From NCBI RefSeq assembly GCF_002954665.1, contig NZ_MSCM01000002.1, forward strand, positions 654,767 through 718,766: a stretch of DNA of 64,000 nt. Direction: 5' to 3'. Positions within the stretch are counted from its first letter, which is position 1; the number at the start of each line of letters is the position of its first letter. Below, one piece after another: positions 8,568 through 17,900 of the stretch. The notes under the pieces were generated by a model. The model was not told where the DNA came from, searched no databases, and worked only from the letters and a program-made list of their open reading frames with translations. Position numbers and translations under genes: made by a program. The stretch comes from Polaribacter glomeratus. Its GTDB lineage: Bacteria > Bacteroidota > Bacteroidia > Flavobacteriales > Flavobacteriaceae.

Positions 8568-9029
8568 ATGACCTACGAAGCAACTACTCCCGAAGAATAC
8601 ATTAATCAACTACCAGAAGATAGAAAAATAGCTATTGAAAAACTAAGAGTCATCATCAAAAAAAATCTTCCTACAGGTTTTGAAGAAGGTATTAATTACA
8701 AAATGATAGGCTATTATGTTCCGCATTCAGCATATCCTCAAGGTTATCATTGTGATCCAAAATTGCCATTACCTTTTATGAGTATTGCTTCTCAAAAGAC
8801 CTCGGTAAATTTGTATCACATGGGCATTTACGCTAAAAAAGAACTTCTAGATTGGTTTGTATCCGAATATCCAAAACATTGTAAACGAAAATTAGACATG
8901 GGTAAAAGTTGTATCCGGTTTAAAAAAATGGACGAAATTCCTTATAATTTAATTAATGAATTAGCAAGTAAAATAACTGTTAATGAATGGATTGAAGTAT
9001 ATGAAACTACTTTTAAAAAGAGTTCTTAA
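8568..9029 (+). CDS. DUF1801 (YdhG/YjbR-like) domain protein
   Basis: A 153-residue cytoplasmic protein beginning TPEEYINQLPEDRKIAIEKLR, the usual start of DUF1801 proteins, with the conserved central FEEGINYKMIGYYVP and SVNLYHMGIYAK segments and a C-terminal KSCIRFKKMDEIP. The fold is related to frataxin-like/iron-chaperone-like domains, but the biochemical role is not established. It stands 36 bases after the dehydrogenase and precedes two small proteins on the same strand. Confidence 0.75.
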   Translation: MTYEATTPEEYINQLPEDRKIAIEKLRVIIKKNLPTGFEEGINYKMIGYYVPHSAYPQGYHCDPKLPLPFMSIASQKTSVNLYHMGIYAKKELLDWFVSEYPKHCKRKLDMGKSCIRFKKMDEIPYNLINELASKITVNEWIEVYETTFKKSS

Positions 9030-9060
9030 TAAAAATTTATAAAATTAAAGTTCTAACATT

Positions 9061-9342
9061 ATGCATGAAAACGACACAAATAAAAAAAACAAAGAATTTA
9101 TTGAAAACATAAAAGAAAAAGCAACTGAAGTTGTAACGGATGCTAAGGAAGCTTTAGAAATTGCAAAAAAGAAAATAAATGAAACTTTAACTGATGACAA
9201 TATTGAAGAAACAAAAAAGAAAGCATCTATATTTACTCACGAGACTGCAGAAAATTTAACTAATTTTGCCAAAGAAGCAAAAGAGAATTTTAAAGAAGTA
9301 ACTCAAAAATCAAAAACATTTTTTCAAAAAATATTTCAATAG
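9061..9342 (+). CDS. Small amphipathic, Lys/Glu/Ala-rich helical protein
   Basis: 93 residues with almost no hydrophobic core. The sequence is a run of amphipathic helix with repeated AKE/KEK patterns (for example TDAKEALEIAKKKIN and NFAKEAKENFKEV), similar in texture to LEA-like or YtxH-type stress proteins. There is no signal peptide or membrane segment. It sits 31 bases before the DoxX-like gene on the same strand. A protective or membrane-peripheral role is a guess from composition only. Confidence 0.6.
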   Translation: MHENDTNKKNKEFIENIKEKATEVVTDAKEALEIAKKKINETLTDDNIEETKKKASIFTHETAENLTNFAKEAKENFKEVTQKSKTFFQKIFQ

Positions 9343-9373
9343 CAATAAACAAATCAAAAAAAAAATTAAATAA

Positions 9374-9772
9374 ATGAATCTACTTTCAAATTACCCAACA
9401 GAAGTTTTAATATTACTTTTTTTAATCGTTACCTTTTTACAATCTGGTATAGACAAACTTTTAGATTGGAAAGGAAATGTTTCTTTTATTAAAGAACATT
9501 TTAAAAACTCGCCTTTAAAAAATAGCGTTCCACTTTTATTAGCTGTTATTTTAATTTTAGAAATTGTTGCAGGATTATTAATGTTAATTGGTGTTTATGA
9601 ATTATACACTTCAGAAGCAAATGAATTTGCATTATTAGGTGTAGAGCTTTCTGCGATTGTTTTAATTTTCTTGCTGATAGGACAGCGTTTGGCAAAAGAT
9701 TATGCAGGTGCGATGTCTTTAGCAGTCTATTTTAGTATTGCACTTTGGGGAGTCTATTTATTAAATAGCTAA
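9374..9772 (+). CDS. DoxX-like integral membrane protein
   Basis: 132 residues with four predicted membrane helices (about 9-25, 50-68, 83-103 and 112-129) and the layout of DoxX/DoxD-like proteins, including LQSGIDKLLDWKGN after helix 1. Family members are often linked to quinone or redox chemistry but the function of this branch is unknown. It is the last gene of the plus-strand cluster and is followed by a strong terminator. Confidence 0.7.
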   Translation: MNLLSNYPTEVLILLFLIVTFLQSGIDKLLDWKGNVSFIKEHFKNSPLKNSVPLLLAVILILEIVAGLLMLIGVYELYTSEANEFALLGVELSAIVLIFLLIGQRLAKDYAGAMSLAVYFSIALWGVYLLNS

Positions 9773-9812
9773 AACTTATCATTATTTTTATATCAATAAA
9801 TATTACTTATTA

Positions 9813-9849
9813 AAAAAACCCTTTAAAACCTACGTTTTAAAGGGTTTTT
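9813..9849. terminator. Rho-independent terminator after the DoxX-like gene
   Basis: AAAAACCCTTTAAAAC pairs with GTTTTAAAGGGTTTTT; the stem is followed by T-rich sequence on both strands, so it can act in either direction. Confidence 0.75.
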
Positions 9850-10726
9850 ATTTTTACTTAAAGCAATTGGATGTTTTATAAATAAAAGACTAAAAAACTG
9901 TTTTTAAAATCCATTTTAGCTCTTTTTAAAGCAAGTAGTTGCATCGTAAAAGAGAATACTTCTATTCTTTCTAAGTATTATTCCAAAACTTAGATACTTA
10001 ACCTTTACATGCAACTTACTTTAATAAAAACAAAGACCAATCAGTTATGAGTTCGTTTTTGATTTTGTTTTTGTTTTTAATATTTGATTTTGAAATTCAT
10101 TTTTGTATTAGAAAATTTCTTTGTCAAAAGCACTCACTTTCTAAAATCCAATTTGCTAGGTTTTTTACTATTAAATATGCAAAAGAGCATTTTTACTTAT
10201 GTTTAATTTTTAAGTCATAATTGGGACATCAGTTATTCTATCTTTTTTATTGATAAAAAAAGTAAAATAAATGCAAAACGGTTGTCTCTCACTTTTCTAG
10301 AAATAATTATTTAAATTAATTATTAAGACACAATCTTTAGTTGTTTACATATTTTAGTAAGTGTGATTTTATATAATTTAATTCACTTGTTTCTGAACCT
10401 TAATAATTTTCTGGTGTTAGTTGCAAGCTCGTTACTAGATAAAATCCGAATTAAAAATAATCACGTCTTCGTTAAAAGAAGCTATTTTTTTACTTTTTAA
10501 ATAAGCGCATAAAGATTAAATTATCTCTTAACTGCAAAAAAATACACACATCTTAATTAGAGAAAATACATCGTGTGAAATCATTTTATTTTTAATGCTT
10601 TTTTATCAGATAAAGATTCCCACACAACTCCGTTTCTGTTGTGCAAAAAAGTCTATTTATCAACTTTTCAAACCAGAAATTTATCTCGTGTAAAGACAAC
10701 ACGAAAGATTTTTTTATTCAATATTT

Positions 10727-11130
10727 TAAACTTTGAATCTTAAAAGTAATTTTATCAGCAAAAAATATTTAAAGAAAACTAATTGGTTTTATTGATAAAA
10801 ACTCTTGAAGTGGAATATTTTAAGAGATTTTAAATTTCAAGTAAAGCATTATGCACATTAACTTTTACAAACCACTTAACAGTTTTATAATCGTTTTTAA
10901 CTCTTTTTAAGTAGGTCAAAGAAGAAGCATACTTTGCTCCTAGTTACTTTAATGTTTACTTTTCTGTTTAACACAAAACCCCGGTAAAATGATTTTATCG
11001 GATTCTCTTTTTGTGATTTATATTTCTAACTTAAAAGAGAAGTATAATACACATTAGATATCATTTTGGCTTTTTTTACAACCATATTTTCTGATAACAA
11101 CAATTTACAAATTGATGTTTATTAAAAATA
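10727..11130. repeat. Degenerate copy of the methyltransferase 3' end and terminator
   Basis: Aligns base for base, with many substitutions and small indels, to 11489-11890. Shared blocks in order include TTTTATCAGCAAAAA, TTTTATTGATAAAAA, a terminator-like stem, TCGTTTTTAACTCTTT, ACAACCATATTTTCTGAT and AAATTGATGTTT. The reading frame is destroyed, so this is a decayed tandem duplicate. Confidence 0.75.
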
Positions 11131-11268
11131 GATATGAAATTAAAAGTTAGCTAAATTACTATGATTGTTTACGCGTTTTGTTCTTGAGTAGAATAAAAAG
11201 TGCTTTTATTTTTAATATAATTACACTGTTTTTTTTTAAAATATTTTGCACTCTATTTAATAAAATTA

Positions 11269-11391
11269 CCGATTGTAATACACTTTAAAACTTATGGTTT
11301 TAACATTAAACATCTCATTTTTTTGATGGTCTTTTTGGTCATCTGTAAGTTGATAAGTAATTCCGGCTAGATTATTCTGAAAACTGATTTC
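11269..11391 (-). pseudogene. Short coding-like remnant
   Basis: 41 codons open between two stops, translating to protein-like sequence such as NNLAGITYQLTDDQKDHQKN. Codon and residue composition look coding, but no start or intact gene remains and the family is unknown. Confidence 0.25.
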
Positions 11392-11488
11392 TTAAAATAG
11401 TAAACCAAAACCTCAACTATTATAAAAATGACGATAAAAGATCCCTAGTACTCTAAATGCTGAAGCAAGGTAAAAAAAAGTAAATTTT

Positions 11489-11890
11489 AAGTTTTGAATT
11501 CCAAAATCAATTTTATCAGCAAAAACTATCCGAAGGACACTAATAATTGATTTTATTGATAAAAAACCCCTTAAAGAAGACTACTTTAAGGGGTTTTAAA
11601 TTTTTAGTAAAGGGTTTCTATGTTTTTGCTATTACGCATCGCTTAACGGTTTTTAAAATCGTTTTTAACTCTTTCTAAGCACGTAAATCAAAGAAGAATA
11701 CTCCTTAGTCCTATTTGCTTTTAAATTTGAGACAAAACCTCGATAAAAAGATATAATGGGATTCATTTTTCCTGATTTGTATTTTTCACTTAAAAGCGAA
11801 ACATAATACGCATCAAATTTCATTGGTATTGTTTTTTCTACAACCATATTTTCTGATGCAAACAATTTAGAAATTGATGTTTGAGAAAAA
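11489..11890. repeat. Intact copy of the duplicated 3' end
   Basis: Covers the terminator (11563-11599), downstream flank and last ~75 codons of the methyltransferase gene; partner of the degenerate copy at 10727-11130, about 760 bases away in the same orientation. Confidence 0.7.
11563..11599 (-). terminator. Rho-independent terminator of the methyltransferase gene
   Basis: AAAACCCCTTAAAG and CTTTAAGGGGTTTT form a long stem, followed on the minus strand by a T run. It lies 66 bases after the stop. Confidence 0.75.
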
Positions 11891-12522
11891 TGCCACAAAT
11901 GTCTTGGAACATCAAAAGCAGCCCAAAACTCTTGGTAATACTTTGCGTCTTCACTTTTAAAATTAGGAACCGCAATTACTAATTTTCCGTCTTTTGAAAG
12001 CAACTTATTAAGCGTAATAATATATGATGATAAATCTTCTACATGTTCTAAAACATGCCAAAGTGTAATTACATCAAATTGTATATTTTTTACTTCTGAT
12101 AAATTTTCTTGTAAAGTAATTCCTTTTTTGTCCGCAATAGTTCTTGCATCTAAACTGGGTTCAACGCCAAAAACATTCCAAGAATTATTTTTACAAACTT
12201 TTAAAAAATCACCAGTTCCTGCCCCAACATCTAAAATATTTTTTGAGGATGTTTTAAAAGAATCAATCAGTTTTAACTTTCTTTTTAACGTGGTCTTTTT
12301 CACTATTTGATAAACCTTATCTAACAGTGATTTTTTAGAATCTGTATGAGAAATATAATTTTCGCTTTTATAATACGTAGCTAAATTTTTAGGAACCGGT
12401 GTTGTTACCAACATATCGTATTCTTTATTTAACATCACTTTATAAACTTCACCAGAAACAGTGTAGTCTTTACAGTTTAAAAAAGGTTGTAAATTTTGAT
12501 AAAAGTCTTTTTCTTTTGTCAT
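11665..12522 (-). CDS. Class I SAM-dependent methyltransferase
   Basis: 285 residues. The SAM-binding motif is ILDVGAGTGDFLK in the N-terminal half, followed by VFGVEPS (acidic ribose-binding position), FDVITLWHVLEHV and GKLVIAVPNF, the pattern of Methyltransf_23-type enzymes. No signal peptide. Related proteins often modify glycans or small metabolites, but the substrate is unknown. The gene lies 45 bases after mnmG, with a parS-like palindrome in the gap. Its 3' end has a decayed duplicate downstream. Confidence 0.85.
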   Translation of the reverse strand: MTKEKDFYQNLQPFLNCKDYTVSGEVYKVMLNKEYDMLVTTPVPKNLATYYKSENYISHTDSKKSLLDKVYQIVKKTTLKRKLKLIDSFKTSSKNILDVGAGTGDFLKVCKNNSWNVFGVEPSLDARTIADKKGITLQENLSEVKNIQFDVITLWHVLEHVEDLSSYIITLNKLLSKDGKLVIAVPNFKSEDAKYYQEFWAAFDVPRHLWHFSQTSISKLFASENMVVEKTIPMKFDAYYVSLLSEKYKSGKMNPIISFYRGFVSNLKANRTKEYSSLIYVLRKS

Positions 12523-12533
12523 GTATTTTGAAT

Positions 12534-12549
12534 TGTTCCACGAGGAACA
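12534..12549. promoter_or_regulatory. parS-like site downstream of mnmG
   Basis: TGTTCCACGAGGAACA is a near-perfect palindrome that fits the ParB-binding consensus (TGTTnCACGTGnAACA) at all but one specified base, a central A for T. It is in the gap between mnmG and the methyltransferase gene. Confidence 0.55.
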
Positions 12550-12567
12550 TTTTAAGAATATCGATTT

Positions 12568-14445
12568 TTATCTTCCCATATAAACTAACAATACCGAAAT
12601 ATCACTTGGCGAAACTCCGCTTATTCTACTTGCTTGAGAAATTGAAGTTGGCTGAATTTTAGTTAGCTTTTCTCTAGCCTCAAAAGAAATAGATTGTAGC
12701 TTTTGATAATTAAAATTAGTCGGAATTGTAACGTTCTCTAATCGGTTTAACTTGTCAGCGTTATTTTTTTCTTTTTCTATATAACCAGAATATTTTAAAT
12801 GAATTTCTGCTTGTTCTATAATCTCCCAATCAATATCATTCTCTGCAATAAAAACTTTTAATTTTTCTAAATCTTTAAAATCACTAAAGTCTAATTGTGG
12901 TCTTGCTGCAACTTTAAAAAGCTTCAACGATTGATTAATTAAATCTAAATTCTTAGCTTCTAAAATAGGATTTATTTCTGCCTCCGTTACACTAGTTTCT
13001 TCTAAGAATTTAATTAGCAAATCAGTTTTTCGTTGCTTTTCAAGAACTCTATCCATTCTTTCTTTTGAGGCTAAACCAAGTTCAAAACCCAAAGGAGTTA
13101 ATCTTAGATCCGCATTATCTTGTCTTAGCAAAGTTCTATATTCTGCTCTTGATGTAAACATTCGATAAGGTTCATCTGTACCTTTCGTAATTAAATCATC
13201 AATTAAAACACCTATATAAGCTTCATTCCTTTTTAGGATAAAAGGCGACTTCCCTTGGGTTTTTAGGGCAGCATTTACACCAGCCATTAACCCTTGTGAT
13301 GCAGCTTCTTCATAACCGGTTGTGCCGTTTATTTGACCCGCAAAAAATAAATTTTCAATTAATTTAGTTTCTAAAGAATGCTTTAATTGTGTTGGTTGAA
13401 AGAAATCATATTCAATTGCATATCCATATCTAAAAAACTTTACGTTCTCAAAACCTTCAATCGCGCGTATTGCCTTGTCTTGGATATCCTCTGGCAATGA
13501 AGTTGAAAATCCGTTTACATACATTTCTACAGTTGTCCAACCTTCTGGCTCTACAAAGATTTGATGTCTATCTTTCGTAGCAAACCGATCTACTTTATCT
13601 TCTACAGAAGGGCAATACCTTGGTCCTGTAGATTTAATTCTACCATTAAACATTGGCGATCTATCAAACCCTTCTCGCAACAATTCATGCACTTTAGGAT
13701 TCGTATATGTCAAATAACAAGAACGCTGTTTTACCAATGATTTTGTAGTTGGTAAATATGAAAACTTCTCAGGACTTTCGTCTCCAGGTTGTTCTAACAT
13801 TTTAGAATAATCTAAAGAACGACCATCAACTCTTGGAGGTGTTCCAGTCTTCATTCTTCCTGCTTCAAATCCTTTTAAAACTAAATCTTCTGTAATTCCT
13901 GTTGATGCACTTTCACCTGCTCTTCCTCCTCCAAATGTTTTATCACCAATATGAATCAAACCATTTAAAAAAGTACCTGCTGTAATAATTACCGTTTTTG
14001 ATTTAATCTCTAAACCTAAAGCTGTTTTTACTCCGATAATCTTGTTGCCATCAAACAACAAACCATTCACGGAATCTTGGTAAAAATCTAAATTTTCAGT
14101 CTGTTCTAGCATGGTTCTCCAACACTCTGCAAACATCATTCTGTCTGATTGTGCTCTTGGGCTCCACATTGCAGGTCCTTTAGATTTGTTAAGCATTTTA
14201 AACTGTATCGCCGTTTTGTCTGTAACAATTCCGCTATACCCACCTAAGGCATCAATCTCTCTTACAATTTGCCCTTTTGCAATTCCGCCCATTGCTGGGT
14301 TACAACTCATTTGTGCAATATTTTGTAAGTTCATTGTAATTAATAAAGTGTGTGCACCCATATTTGCAGAGGCTGCTGCAGCTTCACTACCTGCATGACC
14401 TCCACCAATTACAATTACGTCATATGTTGTTGAAAATAAACTCAT
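12568..14445 (-). CDS. mnmG: tRNA uridine-5-carboxymethylaminomethyl modification enzyme, FAD subunit
   Basis: With MnmE it makes the cmnm5 (or nm5) group at wobble uridine 34 of several tRNAs. 625 residues, full length. The FAD-binding GGGHAG is at 14-19, and the family signatures CNPAMGG and GPRYCPSVEDK are present. The C-terminal helical domain that contacts MnmE and tRNA is intact. The gene is flanked by two parS-like palindromes, one just before its start and one just after its stop. In many bacteria gidA/mnmG lies near the chromosome origin and par genes. Confidence 0.96.
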   Translation of the reverse strand: MSLFSTTYDVIVIGGGHAGSEAAAASANMGAHTLLITMNLQNIAQMSCNPAMGGIAKGQIVREIDALGGYSGIVTDKTAIQFKMLNKSKGPAMWSPRAQSDRMMFAECWRTMLEQTENLDFYQDSVNGLLFDGNKIIGVKTALGLEIKSKTVIITAGTFLNGLIHIGDKTFGGGRAGESASTGITEDLVLKGFEAGRMKTGTPPRVDGRSLDYSKMLEQPGDESPEKFSYLPTTKSLVKQRSCYLTYTNPKVHELLREGFDRSPMFNGRIKSTGPRYCPSVEDKVDRFATKDRHQIFVEPEGWTTVEMYVNGFSTSLPEDIQDKAIRAIEGFENVKFFRYGYAIEYDFFQPTQLKHSLETKLIENLFFAGQINGTTGYEEAASQGLMAGVNAALKTQGKSPFILKRNEAYIGVLIDDLITKGTDEPYRMFTSRAEYRTLLRQDNADLRLTPLGFELGLASKERMDRVLEKQRKTDLLIKFLEETSVTEAEINPILEAKNLDLINQSLKLFKVAARPQLDFSDFKDLEKLKVFIAENDIDWEIIEQAEIHLKYSGYIEKEKNNADKLNRLENVTIPTNFNYQKLQSISFEAREKLTKIQPTSISQASRISGVSPSDISVLLVYMGR

Positions 14446-14453
14446 TATCTTAT

Positions 14454-14469
14454 AGTTCCACGTGAAACT
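14454..14469. promoter_or_regulatory. parS-like site upstream of mnmG
   Basis: AGTTCCACGTGAAACT contains the core GTTCCACGTGAAAC, which fits the bacterial ParB-binding consensus TGTTnCACGTGAAACA except at the two outermost bases. It lies between the ybeY stop and the mnmG start. Confidence 0.7.
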
Positions 14470-14490
14470 TATTTTTTATTAATTTGAATA

Positions 14491-14904
14491 TCAATTGTTT
14501 AATAGCAATAAAGCACTATTTTCTGCAGTTCTCATCTGCTTAATTTCGGCATCCAACTTATCTTTAAAGCCCATATAATGCAAAACGCCATGAACCATCA
14601 CTCTGTGTAGTTCATCTTCAAAAGAATCATTATATTCTTTTGCGTTTTCTAACACTCTTTCTATAGAAATAAAAATATCTCCGTTTAGTAGTTTTCCTAA
14701 CGTGTTATCAAAACTGATAACATCTGTTAACGTATCGTGTTTCAAAAATTCCACATTCAGTTTTAAAAGGTATTCATCATCACAGAAAATGTAATTGATT
14801 TCACCAACCTCATAACCATTGTTTGAAGCCACATTTTCAATCCATTTTTCTAGGCGATTCTCGTCTTCTAATTGGAAAGTTGTTTCGTAATTAAACTCTA
14901 CCAT
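14491..14904 (-). CDS. ybeY: Endoribonuclease YbeY (rRNA maturation factor)
   Basis: Single-strand RNase involved in 16S rRNA 3'-end maturation and ribosome quality control. 137 residues with the family zinc motif HGVLHYMGFKDK (from His105). His105 and His109 are kept, but the third histidine of the classical HGxLHLxGYDH motif is replaced by Asp115, which I recall as a lineage feature of Bacteroidota. DTLTDVISF upstream also matches the family. The ATG is 1 base from the DUF4175 stop, so the two are co-transcribed. Confidence 0.92.
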   Translation of the reverse strand: MVEFNYETTFQLEDENRLEKWIENVASNNGYEVGEINYIFCDDEYLLKLNVEFLKHDTLTDVISFDNTLGKLLNGDIFISIERVLENAKEYNDSFEDELHRVMVHGVLHYMGFKDKLDAEIKQMRTAENSALLLLNN

Positions 14905-14905
14905 A

Positions 14906-17900
14906 TTACTCTTTCTTGATGTCAGAAAAATAGTCTCTAACTTTACTTTTATAAATTTGCTGCAAAGGTAATGATTGTCTATTTAATATTTCGGTTTGAT
15001 TATAAAACTGCTTCTTAAACTCTAATTGTTTTAAATTATTCTTTTGAGTTTCTTTCTGATTAGAAGTTGATTTTCGTTGTTTCTCCTTTCCTTGTTCTAA
15101 AGCTGCTTTGTCTAATTTTAATAATTCATAATTTAGATTTTGCATTTTTTGAAGTGTAACAGAATTAAAACCTCTTTCAAGTATTTCATTTTCTAGCTGC
15201 TCCATTGTTTTTAAAACCTTCTTTGCTGCTGCATTTCCTCCAGGATTGCCATTTTCGCTTTCTTTTATTGCATCTTTTAACTCTTGTCTTAATTGGGATT
15301 GTTGTTTGTAAATTTCATACAATTCTCCATCTAAATCATCATTAGAACCACCTTCGCCATCTCCTTTTTTCTGACCATTTTCTCCCGATTTACCTTCTTT
15401 TCCTTTCTCACCTTTTTTGCCTTTTTCTCCGGGTTTTCCATTTTCATCTGGTTTTTCACCTTCTTTACCTTCTCCCTTTTTGTCACCTTTTTTCATTCCC
15501 TCTTTCATCTTTTCAGACAAACCTTCTTGCTTCTTAATCAAATCTGGCAAACTAAAACCTTCTCCGCCTTTCTTTCCTTTCCCCATTTTCATGGACATAT
15601 TATTTTTCATGCTGCTTAAAATATTACTTAAATAATCAGCTAAATTATTTGTGGATGTCATTACATAACGTTGATTTGAGATTCCCTGCGGAAACAAATT
15701 CTCAGAAAAATTATCTAAAGATTGGTCTAAATTATAATGAACACTCGCTAAATCATCCTGAATTTTAGTTGATATTTTTGGCAAACGCATTGCCAACACA
15801 TATAAACTATCATCAATATGTTCAAAGTATTTTTTGATCTCATTTTGCTTTTTTAAATCTTTACCAAAATCGGGATGTGTTGTTGAAGTCTCGCTAAATT
15901 TATTCATTAGTTGTTCTTGCTGATAAGAAAAAATTACCAAGTTTTCTAAAATTTTACGCAGATCCTCCATGTTCTCTTCCATCGATTCTCCTTCCATTTC
16001 CATCATAGACTTTTTCATTTTAACACTCATCTCTTTCATTTTTTTGGATGATTGTTTCTGGCTTTTCTTCGCTTCTTTGCTATTTTGATCTTTTAAATTT
16101 TCTTCGATATTCTTTAGTTCTTTATCAACATCTTCTTTTTCATCTTCAACGTCTGGCAACTCCATTGGTTTTTTTAACTTTTCATTGTCCTTATTAAGTT
16201 CTTCTAACTCGTTTTTAATATCCTCAAATTCCTTTTTAATTTCTTTTTGAGACTCTAAACTAGTAGCTACTTTCTTTTCTAGTTCTTCTTGCTTTTTAGA
16301 CAATTCTTCTATCTTATTTGCAATTTGCATCGTTTTCTGTTCTACATAAAAACGCTTTACTAACTCTAACGTTTTTTCTAAACTTCGCTGTTGTTGTTTA
16401 TTTTGTTGCGCTAATTCTTTCGCCTTTTCTACTAAATCTTCTTTGTTTAATTTATCAGCTATCTTCTGAATTTCGTCCAACAGTTTTTGTTGTTTATCCA
16501 TTTTTTTTAATTCCTCAATTCGCTGTTTTAGGTCTTCCTTTTTTTCTTGCAAACTTTCATTTGGTTCCTTTTTTTCGTCCAAGTTGTCTTGCAATTTATC
16601 GGTTTGACGCTCCATCATTTGCTTATATTGCTCTTGACGTTTTATAAAATTATCAACCTTCTTTTTATCATTCCAATTAATCTCTTTTTTATTCTGTAAA
16701 TCTTTCTGAATCGTCTCTAACTGTTCTTGCTGCTTTTTCTGTTTTTGAAGCGAGTTTTCTAAATTATTAATCGTTTCCTTTTGTTCTTGCAACAACTGCT
16801 CTTCTACTTCTTCCTCGGATTTTTGCCTGTATTTAAAAATCTTACTTTTTGCACTTTTATTTCCGTTAACCGCATCATTATCATATACTTGAAAATAAAG
16901 TTCGTAATTAATTCCTTTTTGTAAACTTAACCCATCGGGAAATTGATAAAAAAATGTTTGAATATTTTCTTTAGTTATCTCAATGTCAATAGGTTGTGTT
17001 TTATTTTGATTTTCTTCGTTATAATATATCAATTGTAATTTACGTAAACCGTAATCATCAGAAATCTGACCCGCAAATTGCGCCACTCCTCTAGAAATAC
17101 TATCAATATTTGATGTTACAGAAATCGAAGGGTTTTCATCTTTTACAACATCCACAGAAAACTGTAAACTTTCAAAATCTGTTAAGTTTTTGTTAGATGA
17201 CGAAATTTGATAACTAATATCATTTTGAATTCTTTTTGAATATTCAAAATTATCATTCTCCAGACTTTTAAAAAGTTCTCTTTTTTGATTGCTGATAAAA
17301 GCCACAGCATTTGTTTTTACCGTTGCTACTTTCCAAGTAATATTAGTTCCTTCGGGAACTGTTAAATTTCCTGAATTCTGAATGGTTTCATTCCTCCTAC
17401 CCAAATAAGAAGGATACTTTAAATCCAGAGAAATATTTTTTATTATTGGTGTGCCAATCACCACAATTTGATAATCCTGAGATTGAACTCCGTTTGCTTC
17501 TAAATAAAAATTGATGGATTCTTGCACATCAGAAAAAGTGTACGAAAAAGTGGCGTTTCCAGTATTCTGTAAAAAATACTCTTGGTTGTTAAAAAAAATC
17601 TTGGCTTCACTTGGAACAATCGAACCAATCGTTTTTACAGAAATTATGATAGGTTTTCCTTGGATGACCTTTAAATCAGTATTTAATACAGAAAATAAAA
17701 ACGGAGCTGGCGGATTGTACGCTGTTTTATAATTTACAACGCGATCTAAACTTTCGTTAAGCGCACTATTCGTTCCTGTAAAAAAACTAATTACCCAAAT
17801 TAAAATCGGAACAATTGCATACTTTAAATACTTTTTGTTTTGCTTAAAATCAATCGCTTTTAAAAAAGGAATTGGCGCTAATTCTTCTGATTTTTTATTG

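Larger units (their letters stand above)
9850..11562. other. Long non-coding, decayed region
   Basis: About 1.7 kb with stop codons in every frame. It contains a degenerate copy (10727-11130) of the methyltransferase 3' end, a possible fainter third copy just after the terminator at 9.85 kb, and a 41-codon open remnant at 11269-11391. No RNA gene is recognised. It looks like a site of old duplication and gene decay. Confidence 0.6.

Noticed and set aside
14111..14398. Open frame opposite the mnmG start
   Set aside because: Antisense shadow of a strongly conserved gene.
15417..15635. Pro/Phe/Ser-rich open frame opposite the DUF4175 gene
   Set aside because: It is the antisense of the Gly/Lys/Glu-rich low-complexity stretch.
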